From: Centipeda noxia ATCC 43541 | GTDB lineage: Bacteria; Bacillota; Negativicutes; Selenomonadales; Selenomonadaceae | Assembly (NCBI RefSeq): GCF_000160555.1 | Contig: NZ_GG749283.1 | Coordinates: forward strand, 42,402-106,401 | Direction: 5' to 3' | DNA length: 64,000 bases | Shown: positions 26,083 through 35,302 of the stretch, one piece after another | How positions within the stretch are numbered: position 1 is the first letter of the stretch | How the letters are laid out: each line of letters opens with the position of its first letter | Notes under the pieces: generated by a model | Database searches by the model: none | What the model was told of the DNA's origin: nothing | Seen by the model: only the letters and a program-made list of their open reading frames with translations | Position numbers and translations under genes: made by a program

Positions 26083-26706
26083 TTATTCTATCAGATATTC
26101 TTTCATTACGTCAAGTAACTCTGAACGTCCTTCATTTTTGGGAGAAGCATAAGGCAAAACGGTGAGCTCCGGCACTCCCAACGATCTCTGAATCTCCGCG
26201 ATTCGGGCACGTCGTGCATTCCTGCCGATCTTATCTGACTTTGTGGCGATAACGAGTACGGGGATATTATGCTCAACGAGCCAGGAAAACATCCTGCGGT
26301 CAGACTCCATCGGGGTATGCCGGATGTCGAGCAGGAGACAGACGAAGCGCAGTTCTGCCGCATAGAGGAGATACTCCTCGATGAACTTCGCCCATACCTT
26401 CCTGCTGTCCCGTGCCGCCTTGGCATAACCATAGCCCGGCAGGTCAACAAGGTGCACGGAGTAACGCTCTGCCCCGCCGTCAATGCGCAGAAGGAGTTCA
26501 TAAAAGTTGATCGTCTGTGTCTTGCCCGGCTTCGAGGAGACACGCGCAAGCTGACGGATGCGCGTGAGAGAATTGATCAGCGAAGATTTACCGACATTGG
26601 ACCGCCCGATGAAGGCAACCGCGGGGCGGCCCTCCTCCGGATACTGATCTCTCCGCACAGCAGAGGCAAGATAGACGGCCTTTGTAATCACGACCGGTTC
26701 TGTCAA
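26083..26706 (-). CDS. engB: Ribosome biogenesis GTP-binding protein EngB (YsxC/YihA)
   Basis: EngB is a small GTPase needed for assembly of the large ribosomal subunit. The 207-residue product starts at TTG 26706, behind a strong AGGAGGTG, and reads (M)TEPVVITKAVYLASAVRRD. G motifs are GRSNVGKSS, KTQTINF, DLPGYGYA and ATKSDK, all intact. Upstream in-frame ATGs lie inside lon and would add an unrelated arginine-rich segment. It follows lon by 13 bases, the conserved lon-engB order of Firmicutes. Confidence 0.95.
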   Translation of the reverse strand: MTEPVVITKAVYLASAVRRDQYPEEGRPAVAFIGRSNVGKSSLINSLTRIRQLARVSSKPGKTQTINFYELLLRIDGGAERYSVHLVDLPGYGYAKAARDSRKVWAKFIEEYLLYAAELRFVCLLLDIRHTPMESDRRMFSWLVEHNIPVLVIATKSDKIGRNARRARIAEIQRSLGVPELTVLPYASPKNEGRSELLDVMKEYLIE

Positions 26707-26719
26707 GGATGCACACCTC

Positions 26720-29035
26720 CTAGTTGTATAGAGCGACCCGCAGCACCTCGTCCATATGGGCGACGGGAACGAACTCCAAGGAGGAACGCACGACATCGGG
26801 AATATCCTCGATATCGCGCTCATTCTCCTGCGGAAGGACAATGGTCTTTAGGCCTTCACGATAGGCAGCGAGGGTCTTTTCCTTGAGTCCGCCGATCGGC
26901 AGGATATTCCCGCGCAGGGTAATCTCTCCCGTCATCGCGACATCAGAGCGCACCTTTCGTCCCGTGAGCGCCGAGATCATCGCTGTGGCCATCGTAATGC
27001 CGGCGGACGGGCCGTCTTTCGGGATGGCGCCTTCGGGCAGATGAATATGGATGTCATCGGTCTCATAAAAGTTTTCCGCAAGATGAAGCGCATCGGCACG
27101 GCTGCGCACATAGGAGAGAGCGGCCTGCGCCGATTCCTGCATAACCTCACCGAGCTGACCCGTGAGGATGAGTTTGCCTTTGCCGCGGAGAATATTGACC
27201 TCGGTCCGAAGCACATCGCCCCCGACCTCAGTCCATGCAAGGCCCGTCACTACGCCGACAAGAGGTTTCTTCTCCTGCTTTGCCGTATGATATTTCGGTC
27301 GTTCGAGGAAATCTGCAAGATTCGCCTTAGTTACGGCAATGGGCGGCTTCTCCCCCTCGACAACGCGGCGCGCCGCCTTACGGCAGAGCTGCCCGATAAC
27401 GCGCTCCAGCGCACGCACGCCTGCCTCGCGCGTATAGGAGCGGATGAGCTCCGGATAGACGCCTGTGCTAATGCGGATGTCCTTTGCCTTCAGACCGTTT
27501 TGCATCCGCTGTCGCGGCAAAAGATGACGCCGTGCGATCTCGATCTTTTCGAGCTCAGTGTAACTGGACAACGTCAAAATTTCCATGCGATCGCGCAGCG
27601 GCGCAGGAATACGTGCCGGATTATTTGCCGTCACGATCCAGAAGACACGCGAGAGATCAAACGGCAGCTCGACAAAGTGGTCGCTGAAGGTACAGTTCTG
27701 AGCAGGATCAAGTACTTCAAGAAGCGCTGCCGACGGATCGCCGTGAAAATCCATTGCGATCTTATCCACCTCGTCAAGAAGAAAAACCGGATTCCTGGTG
27801 CCCGCACGGCGGATCCCTTCAAGAATGCGCCCGGGCATCGCCCCGACATAAGTACGCCGGTGTCCGCGTATCTCCGCCTCATCGCGGATACCGCCGAGCG
27901 AGATGCGGATGAACTTGCGCCCCATCGCACGCGCAATCGATGCACCGAGCGAGGTCTTGCCGACGCCGGGCGCGCCTGCAAGGCAGAGAATGGGCGCATT
28001 CTGCTCCGGTGCAAGACGCCGAACAGCAAGATAGTCGAGGATGCGTTCTTTGATTTTTTCGAGGCCATAGTGATCGTGTTCGAGCACGGCATGTGCCGCC
28101 GCCATATCGACATGCTCTTTCGTCATCTCAGACCACGGGAGCTCTACAAGTACGTCGAGATAGCTGCGAATAACACCGACCTCTGCGCTCATTGCGGGGC
28201 TCATATCGAGACGGTGAATCTCGTGCTCAATTGTCTCACGCACAGCATCTGGAAATTCTTTTGACATGATCGCCTCGCGGTAACGATCCACCTCGGCAGC
28301 TTTATCTTCATCATCGCCGAGTTCCTTGCGGATCGCCTTGATCTGCTCACGCAGATAGAAGTCACGCTGTACCTTCTCCATCTGCTTGCGCACGCGCCGG
28401 TTGATCTCATGCTCAATGCCCATGATATCGAGTTCATGGACGAGCGCCTCATAGAGGCGGTCCAAACGTGTGCGCACATCCACAGCGGCAAGGATTTCCT
28501 GCCGCACATCATGCTTTAGGTTCAGGTGGCTCGCTATGATATCCGCAAGCCGCCCGGTATCCTCCATGATGGAGATGGAGACGAGCGCCTCGGGCGGGAT
28601 CTTATGGGAGAGCTTTACCCACTCTTCGAATTTGCTCGTGACCCCGTGGACAAGAGCCTCAATATCCTTCGTCGGGGCTGTATCCTCCGGCTCCTCGATC
28701 TCGTGAACATCTGCTTCGGCATGCGTATCTCCCTCACGAATGACGAGGATCTCCGCGCGCTTTTGTCCGTCGACAAGAATGCGAAGGACACCCTCCGGCA
28801 TACGCAGGAACTGTCGTATCTCAGCAACCGTCCCGACATCGTAGAGATCAGCTGCCATCGGATCGTCTGTTTCCGGTTCCTTCTGTGAGACGACGAGGAT
28901 GCAGCTGTCCCCCGCAATGGCGCGCTCAATTGCCGCGACCGAACGGTCACGTCCGACGTCGAGATTGACCATCATATGGGGGTAAACCACAAGCCCGCGC
29001 AGCGGAAGCAGCGGCAGCGTTCGTTTCTCGGACAT
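26720..29035 (-). CDS. lon: ATP-dependent protease La (Lon)
   Basis: Lon degrades misfolded and regulatory proteins in the cytoplasm. The 771-residue chain has an N-terminal LON substrate domain (from [17 protein letters not shown]), a coiled coil, and an AAA+ module with Walker [10 protein letters not shown] and Walker [10 protein letters not shown]. The C-terminal protease has serine in KDGPSAGIT (near residue 675) and lysine in [10 protein letters not shown]. The ATG at 29035 follows GGAAGGA; an upstream frame of 20 codons is not conserved. A terminator of clpX lies only about 40 bases upstream, so lon may depend on readthrough. Confidence 0.97.
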   Translation of the reverse strand: MSEKRTLPLLPLRGLVVYPHMMVNLDVGRDRSVAAIERAIAGDSCILVVSQKEPETDDPMAADLYDVGTVAEIRQFLRMPEGVLRILVDGQKRAEILVIREGDTHAEADVHEIEEPEDTAPTKDIEALVHGVTSKFEEWVKLSHKIPPEALVSISIMEDTGRLADIIASHLNLKHDVRQEILAAVDVRTRLDRLYEALVHELDIMGIEHEINRRVRKQMEKVQRDFYLREQIKAIRKELGDDEDKAAEVDRYREAIMSKEFPDAVRETIEHEIHRLDMSPAMSAEVGVIRSYLDVLVELPWSEMTKEHVDMAAAHAVLEHDHYGLEKIKERILDYLAVRRLAPEQNAPILCLAGAPGVGKTSLGASIARAMGRKFIRISLGGIRDEAEIRGHRRTYVGAMPGRILEGIRRAGTRNPVFLLDEVDKIAMDFHGDPSAALLEVLDPAQNCTFSDHFVELPFDLSRVFWIVTANNPARIPAPLRDRMEILTLSSYTELEKIEIARRHLLPRQRMQNGLKAKDIRISTGVYPELIRSYTREAGVRALERVIGQLCRKAARRVVEGEKPPIAVTKANLADFLERPKYHTAKQEKKPLVGVVTGLAWTEVGGDVLRTEVNILRGKGKLILTGQLGEVMQESAQAALSYVRSRADALHLAENFYETDDIHIHLPEGAIPKDGPSAGITMATAMISALTGRKVRSDVAMTGEITLRGNILPIGGLKEKTLAAYREGLKTIVLPQENERDIEDIPDVVRSSLEFVPVAHMDEVLRVALYN

Positions 29036-29076
29036 AGTATTTCCTTCCGTATCTATCCGGGGAAATCTCCCCAAAA

Positions 29077-29109
29077 TGAAAAAGGAGCGCCGCAATGCAG
29101 AGCTCCTTT
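29077..29109 (-). terminator. Terminator between clpX and lon
   Basis: On the minus strand AAAGGAGC pairs with GCTCCTTT and leads into TTTTTCATTTT. It begins 14 bases after the clpX stop. It may be only partial, because no clear lon promoter is visible before the lon start. Confidence 0.72.
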
Positions 29110-29122
29110 CATGTATGTATTA

Positions 29123-30388
29123 TCAGTTGGCAGCCGCCATCTTTTGGCTGCCGGCGCCGTCAATCGTCAGGATTGGATCGCTGCGGTTGGCAATGACATC
29201 CTTCGTGACTTGGCATGCCGTCACCCCTTGAATCGAAGGTACTTCGTACATAACATTGCGCATAATGCCCTCGATGATGGAGCGCAGACCGCGCGCTCCC
29301 GTTTTGTGTGTGAGCGCTTCCTTAGCGATGAGACGCAGCGCATCATCCTCGAAGGTGAGGCGGACTCCATCGAGTTCCAAAAGCTTCTGAAACTGCTTAA
29401 CAAGAGCGTTTTTCGGCTCCGTCAGAATACGAACCAACGCCTTCTCATCAAGTGAGTTCAGCGTAACAACGACAGGAAGGCGCCCGATAAACTCTGGGAT
29501 CAGACCATTTTTCATCAGATCCTCGGGGATGACTTTGCTGAGCAATGCACCGACCGTGACACGCTTTTTTGAGCGCACCTGTGCGCCGAATCCCATCTGC
29601 TTCTTCCCGAGACGCGATTCAATGATCTCCTCGATGCCGTCAAAGGCGCCGCCGCAGATAAAGAGAATGTTCGTCGTATCGATTTGCAGGAGCTCCTGCT
29701 GAGGATGCTTTCGTCCGCCCTGCGGGGGCACGGATGCGGTCGTCCCTTCCAAAATCTTCAAGAGCGCCTGCTGAACCCCTTCTCCCGAGACATCACGGGT
29801 GATGGAGGGATTCTCCGACTTGCGCGCAATCTTATCGATCTCATCAATGTAGATGATGCCGCGCTGTGCTTTTTCAATATCATAGTCTGCCGCTTGGATC
29901 AGCTTGAGCAGAATGTTCTCCACGTCTTCGCCGACGTAGCCGGCTTCCGTGAGTGAGGTCGCATCCGCGATTGCGAACGGCACATTCAGAATGCGCGCAA
30001 GGGTCTGTGCGAGCAGCGTCTTTCCGCTCCCCGTAGGACCGAGCATAAGAATGTTCGACTTACGCAGCTCTACGTCCTCGTTCTTATTCTGTCCCGCGTT
30101 GATGCGTTTGTAATGATTGTAGACCGCAACGGACAGGGACTTCTTCGCCTCGTCCTGCCCGATGACATACTGATCAAGGATGTGGCGGATTTCCTTCGGT
30201 TTCGGAATATCCTTGAGGCCGACTTCAACATCATCGCTGAACTCTTCTGCAATGATCTCATTGCAGAGTTCAATACACTCATCGCAGATATAGACACCGG
30301 GTCCGGCTACGAGCTTGCGCACCTGCTCCTGCGTCTTTCCGCAGAAGGAGCACTTCAGCTGCCCCTTGTCTTCCTCTCCAAATTTCAT
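29123..30388 (-). CDS. clpX: ClpXP unfoldase ClpX
   Basis: ClpX is the AAA+ unfoldase that feeds substrates to ClpP. The 421-residue protein starts with a zinc-binding domain (C13, C16, C35, C38 in CSFCGKTQ and [10 protein letters not shown]). It then has Walker A GPTGSGKT (117-124), Walker [11 protein letters not shown], and the IGF-type ClpP-binding loop region. Length is normal. It follows clpP by 14 bases. The tig-clpP-clpX order is the usual one. Confidence 0.98.
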   Translation of the reverse strand: MKFGEEDKGQLKCSFCGKTQEQVRKLVAGPGVYICDECIELCNEIIAEEFSDDVEVGLKDIPKPKEIRHILDQYVIGQDEAKKSLSVAVYNHYKRINAGQNKNEDVELRKSNILMLGPTGSGKTLLAQTLARILNVPFAIADATSLTEAGYVGEDVENILLKLIQAADYDIEKAQRGIIYIDEIDKIARKSENPSITRDVSGEGVQQALLKILEGTTASVPPQGGRKHPQQELLQIDTTNILFICGGAFDGIEEIIESRLGKKQMGFGAQVRSKKRVTVGALLSKVIPEDLMKNGLIPEFIGRLPVVVTLNSLDEKALVRILTEPKNALVKQFQKLLELDGVRLTFEDDALRLIAKEALTHKTGARGLRSIIEGIMRNVMYEVPSIQGVTACQVTKDVIANRSDPILTIDGAGSQKMAAAN

Positions 30389-30402
30389 CGCGTCACACCC
30401 CC

Positions 30403-31014
30403 TCAGCCTTTCTTCGCGGCGGGCTCAGTTTTGGGGCGGGTCACAACTTCATCGATGAGGCCGTATGCTTTTGCTTCCTCTGCCGACATGAAATTATCAC
30501 GCTCCGTGTCGACGTTGATCTTCTTCTCATCCTGTCCCGTATGGCGCGCGAGGATATGGTTGCCGACTTCGCGCAGACGCAGGATCTCCTTGGCTTGGAT
30601 CTGAATGTCCGTTGACTGGCCCTGCGCTCCGCCGAGCGGCTGGTGAATCATGATGCGGGCGTGCGGCAGCGCGTAACGCTTCCCCTTTGCGCCCGCTGTG
30701 AGCAGAATGGAGCCCATGCTCGCCGCCTGCCCGATGCAGATCGTCGAGACATCGGGCTTAATGTACTGCATTGTGTCATAAATTGCAAGCCCGGCCGTCA
30801 CAACGCCGCCGGGGCTGTTAATGTAAAGATGGATGTCCTTATCCGGATCTTCCGATTCTAGGAAGAGCATCTGCGCGACGACAACATTTGCCACACTGTC
30901 ATCAATCGGTCCGCCGAGGAAGATGATGCGCTCCTTGAGCAGCCGGGAGTAAATATCGTAGGCGCGCTCTCCACGGCTCGAGTTCTCCACCACCATCGGT
31001 ACATAATAACTCAT
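30403..31014 (-). CDS. clpP: ATP-dependent Clp protease proteolytic subunit
   Basis: ClpP forms the tetradecameric protease chamber used by ClpX and ClpC. The 203-residue product has the catalytic triad Ser99 (GQAASMGS), His124 (MIHQPLGG) and Asp173 (TERDNFMS). It begins [20 protein letters not shown] with the short propeptide typical of the family. It sits between tig and clpX. Another adaptor partner in this window is ClpC at 41796-44300. Confidence 0.98.
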   Translation of the reverse strand: MSYYVPMVVENSSRGERAYDIYSRLLKERIIFLGGPIDDSVANVVVAQMLFLESEDPDKDIHLYINSPGGVVTAGLAIYDTMQYIKPDVSTICIGQAASMGSILLTAGAKGKRYALPHARIMIHQPLGGAQGQSTDIQIQAKEILRLREVGNHILARHTGQDEKKINVDTERDNFMSAEEAKAYGLIDEVVTRPKTEPAAKKG

Positions 31015-31038
31015 ATATTCCTCCCCACAGGGGATCTC

Positions 31039-32328
31039 TTACGCCGTGATATTGTCAACGATGAACTGCGCCGTCTTTTTGCGCAGAACGGTTGCTGCAA
31101 GGTCACTGACACGCCCCTGCTCCTTGATAATCTTTTGAACCTGTTTCGGCGTTGCGCCGTAGGAAATCGCCATTGCATAGACTTCCTGATCGAGATCTCT
31201 GCCCTCAACCTTGATGCCTTCTGCCTTTGCGACCTCCTCAAGCATGAGATCTGTACGGACATTCTTCTCCGCCGCCTCGCGATACTCGTCACGAATGCGT
31301 GCCATATCGAGTCCGGCGTACTGGAGATACTGTTCAAGGCTCATGCCCTGCTGCTCGAGGCGCATCGCCATCTCCTGAATCATGGCGGTGATGCGATTCT
31401 CCACCATAATGGGCGGAATCTCCATCGTGCAGTTGTCCGTCGCCATATCGATCGCCTTCGCACGGCGATCGGCCTCAGCCTGACGCTCCGCACCGGCCTG
31501 CAGATTTTTGCGGATATCCTCACGCAGCTCGGCAAGTGTCTCAAACTTGCTCGCCTTCTTGGCAAATGCATCGTTCAGCTCTGGGAGCTCACGGGACTTG
31601 ATGCTGCGAATCGTACATTTGAACAGCGCTGGCTTGCCCTTGAGTTCCTCTGCGTGATACTCCTCGGGGAACGTGACATTCACCTCGCGCTCCTCACCGA
31701 TCTTGGCTCCAATGAGCTGATCCTCAAAGCCTGGGATAAAACTGCCGGAACCAATCTGAAGGGGATAGTCCTCGCCCTTCCCTCCTTTGAATGGCTTGCC
31801 GTCGACAAAGCCCTCAAAATCAAGCGTTACAAAATCATCTTTCTTGACAGCGGCATCCGCAGGCGCATCCACGAGCGTCCCCTGATTCTGACGCATTCCC
31901 TCGATCTGACGGTCAACATCCTCATCTGCGACGACGATCTCCTGCTTTTCCACCGCCAGGCCCTTATAGTCTCCGAGCGCTACTTCGGGACGCTGCGTAA
32001 ATTTCGCGGTAAATATGACATTTTTCCCCTCTTCAAGGGTAACAATATCGATCTCAGGGCGCGTTACCGGCTCCATATCCTGCTCTGTCAAAGCATCCTC
32101 AAACGCCTGCTGGGCAAGCCTCTCAAAGGCTTCCTGCAAAATCGCCTCCTTGCCGACAAAATTCTCAACAATCCTGCGAGGCGCCTTCCCCTTTCGGAAT
32201 CCGGGAATATTGACGCGCCCGGAGATTCGCTTTGCGGCACTGTCCGTCGCTTTCTCCAGTTTGTCCTGATCAACTTCAATCGTCAGAGTGACTTCGCGGT
32301 TCTCACCATGCTCTGCCGTAACCTTCAT
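31039..32328 (-). CDS. tig: Trigger factor
   Basis: Trigger factor is the ribosome-bound chaperone and peptidyl-prolyl isomerase that meets nascent chains. The 429-residue protein has the ribosome-binding loop NIPGFRKGKAPRRIV, an FKBP-type domain (FVTLDFEGFVDGKPF, then GFEDQLIGAKIGEEREVNV), and the helical C-terminal chaperone arms. The ATG at 32328 matches the family N-terminus MKVTAEHGENREVTLTIEV. The AGGAGG site is 12 bases away, rather far. A frame 31 codons longer is not supported by the family. Confidence 0.96.
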   Translation of the reverse strand: MKVTAEHGENREVTLTIEVDQDKLEKATDSAAKRISGRVNIPGFRKGKAPRRIVENFVGKEAILQEAFERLAQQAFEDALTEQDMEPVTRPEIDIVTLEEGKNVIFTAKFTQRPEVALGDYKGLAVEKQEIVVADEDVDRQIEGMRQNQGTLVDAPADAAVKKDDFVTLDFEGFVDGKPFKGGKGEDYPLQIGSGSFIPGFEDQLIGAKIGEEREVNVTFPEEYHAEELKGKPALFKCTIRSIKSRELPELNDAFAKKASKFETLAELREDIRKNLQAGAERQAEADRRAKAIDMATDNCTMEIPPIMVENRITAMIQEMAMRLEQQGMSLEQYLQYAGLDMARIRDEYREAAEKNVRTDLMLEEVAKAEGIKVEGRDLDQEVYAMAISYGATPKQVQKIIKEQGRVSDLAATVLRKKTAQFIVDNITA

Positions 32329-32430
32329 TGTATGAAACGACCTCCTGCTTCTTTCCTTTGGAAACGCGACCTTCGCCGTATTTCCCATAGGCAGACATGC
32401 AAAAAACGCATTGTCCGCCATTGTCCTTGT

Positions 32431-32459
32431 ATCGTATCACAAAAACACCAAAATGACAA
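32431..32459 (-). promoter_or_regulatory. Promoter of the tig-clpP-clpX operon
   Basis: On the minus strand TTGTCA (32459-32454), 17 bases and TACGAT (32436-32431) lie about 100 bases upstream of the tig ATG. No CIRCE element or clear CtsR direct repeat is visible in this leader. Confidence 0.6.
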
Positions 32460-32476
32460 GTTGGGGACCTTACGGC

Positions 32477-33058
32477 TTATTTCAGAAGCTCCGTCATGCG
32501 CGCAAGCGGCTCGGAGAGATCCATATGACCTGAGAGTGTCTCCACCGGCGCACCGTCAATCAGGATGCGCACCTTTTGCACCTCCGGAAATTCCGTGAGC
32601 GTATTGACGATTGATCCGACGAGCATCTCCTCACCCGTTGAGCCGCCGCTGAAATTCTGCTGCAGTTCTTTTGAGAAATCTGCCGTCGCGATCCCGTCTT
32701 TTACAGAAACACTGCGCAGCTTGGCCTTTTTGGGGATGACATTCGTCTGATCCTTTTCCTTTGTCCCCGCGAGAAGAGATTTCATCGCTGCCGTATACTT
32801 ATCATCTTTTTCGGTGCGGATCGTACGGCTGACAGCAACGAGACCCATGCCGTCGTTTTTCGGATAGTAGACATTCACTTGGAGTTCCTTGGGCTCCGTG
32901 ACTGTAGATTCCTTTGCATCCTGCGCCGGTTCGGTCTGCGCCGCCTGCTCCGGCTGCGCTGTCTTCTGCTCATCCGAGCAGCCTGCGGCCAGAACGAGAG
33001 CAGCAGCGCATATGAATATGCCGAGCGGATATGTCATATTTTTCAATCGCTTGAACAT
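32477..33058 (-). CDS. GerMN-domain lipoprotein
   Basis: The 193-residue product has a lipoprotein signal peptide (MFKRLKNMTYPLGIFICAAA, then LVLAAGC with the lipobox cysteine near residue 27). A Glu/Gln/Ala-rich linker follows, then a GerMN domain: ELQVNVYYPKNDGMGLVAVSR, SVSVKDGIATADFSKEL and VGSIVNTLTEFPEVQKVRILIDG. GerMN domains occur in GerM and in other envelope lipoproteins; the molecular function is not established. The ATG at 33058 has a good GGGAGAG site. An ATG overlapping the amidase stop (33079) is an alternative. Coupling to the amidase suggests a peptidoglycan role. Confidence 0.88.
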   Translation of the reverse strand: MFKRLKNMTYPLGIFICAAALVLAAGCSDEQKTAQPEQAAQTEPAQDAKESTVTEPKELQVNVYYPKNDGMGLVAVSRTIRTEKDDKYTAAMKSLLAGTKEKDQTNVIPKKAKLRSVSVKDGIATADFSKELQQNFSGGSTGEEMLVGSIVNTLTEFPEVQKVRILIDGAPVETLSGHMDLSEPLARMTELLK

Positions 33059-33075
33059 CTCTGATTCTCTCCCTT

Positions 33076-34149
33076 TCATTCAAAATAGCGCACAATGGCG
33101 CGAAAAATCGCCTGTGCCATTGTCTCCTGATACTCTGCTCCCCCAAGGAGCGCCTCTTCCTGGGGATTCGACAGGAAGCCGAGCTCCACGAGCGAAGCAG
33201 GCATTGGGGAATGGCGCATCACATAGAAATTTGCATATTTGACGCCGCGATTGTAGAGGCCGCCTGCCGCGGCAAGTTCCTCGTTGAGGAGCGTCGCAAA
33301 GCGTTCGTCCGCATCTGTCTTGGGATAGTAGTAAGTCTCCATGCCGTGCGCATCGGGGTTCGTAAACGAATTGCAGTGAATGGACAGGAAGAGTTCCGCC
33401 TCCGGATGGTTCCGTCCGACATCTACGCGCGCTTGGAGTTCATGCACAGCCGAATCGCCTGCATACGATACGTCCGTATCCTCCGTACGCGTCATAATGA
33501 CCTGCGCCCCCGCAGCACGCAAGAGTTTCTCCGTGCGCAAAGCAACGGCAAGCGCGACATCCTTTTCACACACGCCGGAGAATCCGATCGCCCCCGTGTC
33601 ACTGCCCCCATGCCCGGGATCAATAACTACGGCATGCCCCTGTACGGCGGCGCTGCCGAAGACATTTCCGCCATCGGAAAAGAGTTCAATGACAAGGCGT
33701 TCCGGCGTCTTTGCCTGTGTATCTTCCGGAATGGTATAGATGCGATAGGCATCTGCGCGGGCGAGCGACTGCCCCGCATCAATGCGCAGGGCCGCACGGC
33801 GATTCTCACGCGGAATCACCGTGAGTTTTTCCGCTGTTTTGCCGTCGAAAGCAACCTCTCTTGGAAAATTCTTGTCAAAGGTCACATCCTCAAGTTCAAT
33901 AAGGAGCTGATTGTCCTCATGAGCCTGCGGCGACAGCGAATAAACGAGTCCCGCCCCCTTGACCGCAATCTCAACGCGCAGCGCCGCACGTCCATCTACT
34001 TCCGTCGCAGTGCTCTCAATATGCGTCAGGCGATGGAGTTTCCCCTTTGCCTCACTTGTATGTACAAAAAGAATGCAAAAACAGACAAAAACTGCTGCCG
34101 CAGCGAGCAGCGTTTTCATCCACTGATGGGATCCGTTCTGAACCGTCAA
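33076..34149 (-). CDS. N-acetylmuramoyl-L-alanine amidase with AMIN domain
   Basis: This is a zinc amidase that cuts the stem peptide from glycan strands. It has an N-terminal export segment (LLAAAAVFVCFCILFVHTS), an AMIN localisation domain (about 40-150) and an Amidase_3 catalytic domain. Ligands are His in VVIDPGHGGSDTGAIG, Glu in CEKDVALAVAL and His in LFLSIHCNS, with the catalytic Glu in SLVELGFLSN. The start is uncertain. TTG at 34149 behind GGAGG (357 residues) is preferred over ATG at 34119, which lacks a site. It overlaps or abuts the GerMN lipoprotein. Confidence 0.9.
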   Translation of the reverse strand: MTVQNGSHQWMKTLLAAAAVFVCFCILFVHTSEAKGKLHRLTHIESTATEVDGRAALRVEIAVKGAGLVYSLSPQAHEDNQLLIELEDVTFDKNFPREVAFDGKTAEKLTVIPRENRRAALRIDAGQSLARADAYRIYTIPEDTQAKTPERLVIELFSDGGNVFGSAAVQGHAVVIDPGHGGSDTGAIGFSGVCEKDVALAVALRTEKLLRAAGAQVIMTRTEDTDVSYAGDSAVHELQARVDVGRNHPEAELFLSIHCNSFTNPDAHGMETYYYPKTDADERFATLLNEELAAAGGLYNRGVKYANFYVMRHSPMPASLVELGFLSNPQEEALLGGAEYQETMAQAIFRAIVRYFE

Positions 34150-34167
34150 TGCCGATAACACCTCCGA

Positions 34168-34368
34168 TTATTCCTTCAGCATATCCAATGCCGCATCCTC
34201 GGCCGCCTCTGTCGCCGCCGCGTCGCGCACAATCGAAATCGTCAGATAGTCTCCCTCAGAGACATCTTCGGTCAAAAAGCGCCGCGGAAAATTCACTTTT
34301 ATCATTGCATCGCCAAGCAGCAAAACGGCAAGATCTCCTTCAAAGCGGTCAAGATAAGCAGAAATCAT
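34168..34368 (-). CDS. DUF3006 family small protein
   Basis: The 66-residue protein, starting MISAYLDRFEGDLAVLLLGD, matches the DUF3006 pattern: a short beta-rich domain with RFEGDxAVLL and an alanine/glutamate-rich tail. Function is unknown. Its ATG overlaps the stop of the metallo-hydrolase gene (ATGA) behind GGGAGAG. DUF3006 genes are commonly found next to ComEC-like metallo-beta-lactamase proteins, as here, so the two probably act together. Confidence 0.82.
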   Translation of the reverse strand: MISAYLDRFEGDLAVLLLGDAMIKVNFPRRFLTEDVSEGDYLTISIVRDAAATEAAEDAALDMLKE

Positions 34369-35282
34369 TGTTTCTCTCCCTGTTCCGCCGAGATATGCCA
34401 ATCCTTCCCATCGCTTGTAACGGTAATGGTTCCATTCTCAGCGGTTGTATAGATATCCAGCTTCAGCGCATGGTATTTTTTCATCGTCTCCTTGTGCGGA
34501 TGCCCATAGTCGTTGTTCACACCGCAGGAGATGAGCGCCGCTTTAGGCTGTACGGCACGCAGGAAATCCGCAGAAGATGAGGTCTTGCTTCCGTGGTGTC
34601 CTGCCTTCAGGACTTTGCTCTGAACACGGTCTCCCGCTGCAGCCAAAATCGCCTGCTCCTCCTTCTTCTCCGCATCTCCCGTAAACATCATGGTAAAGCT
34701 GCCGAACACGAGGCGTCCAACAACGGACTCGTTGTTCGGGTCATGCTTATATCCCTTGACGCTTCCTGCCTGCACGAGTTCCGCTGACGGGCCAAGCACC
34801 TCAAACACGGCGCCGCCGCCAAGGTCAACCCGATCGCCCGCAGCAAGGCCCCTCCGCTCGATATGTTTTTCCTTCAGCTGCTTCATGTAGCCGAGATAGA
34901 TCCGTGATGTCGAGGGCATTCCGTTGTCATACACCTTTCCGACAGAATACTCATCCAGCAGCATCGCCATTCCGCCGATGTGATCTGCATGGGGATGGGT
35001 TAAGATCACGGCATCGATTTTTTTGACTGCTGCCTTGCTGAGCTCAGCGCGCAGCTTTTCCCGCTCATCCAAATCTCCCGTATCGATGAGAACATTGTGT
35101 CCCCCCGATTGTATGAGGATGGCGTCCCCCTGTCCGACATTGAGCACTTTGACCGTAAGCGTGCCGGCCGCATGCTCATTGCCGGCATGGAGAGCATCTG
35201 CCCCCATGCAGCCGGAAAAAAACGGCGCACAAAAGAATATAAATGCCGCAAAAACGGATGATATCCGCTGTTTCATGCGCAC
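34365..35282 (-). CDS. ComEC/Rec2-related metallo-beta-lactamase-fold lipoprotein
   Basis: The 305-residue product has a lipoprotein signal (SVFAAFIFFCAPFFSGC, lipobox FSGC) followed by a beta-lactamase-like metallohydrolase domain. The domain starts LTVKVLNVGQGDAILI and carries THPHADHIGGM, GDAEKKEEQ, KAGHHGSKTSSS and GVNNDYGHPHKET. This is the soluble C-terminal domain of ComEC standing alone, without the competence channel. It would be an extracytoplasmic nuclease or phosphodiesterase anchored to a membrane. The start is a GTG at 35282 behind AAGGAGA; an ATG two codons later is possible. It heads a unit with DUF3006, amidase and GerMN genes. Confidence 0.9.
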   Translation of the reverse strand: MRMKQRISSVFAAFIFFCAPFFSGCMGADALHAGNEHAAGTLTVKVLNVGQGDAILIQSGGHNVLIDTGDLDEREKLRAELSKAAVKKIDAVILTHPHADHIGGMAMLLDEYSVGKVYDNGMPSTSRIYLGYMKQLKEKHIERRGLAAGDRVDLGGGAVFEVLGPSAELVQAGSVKGYKHDPNNESVVGRLVFGSFTMMFTGDAEKKEEQAILAAAGDRVQSKVLKAGHHGSKTSSSADFLRAVQPKAALISCGVNNDYGHPHKETMKKYHALKLDIYTTAENGTITVTSDGKDWHISAEQGEKQ

Positions 35283-35302
35283 GACAGTCTCCTTTTCGAG
35301 CG

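Noticed and set aside
27041..28264. 407-codon rightward frame
   Set aside because: Antisense to lon, with all Lon motifs intact on the other strand.
31135..32598. 487-codon rightward frame
   Set aside because: Antisense to trigger factor; no RBS and no recognisable domain.
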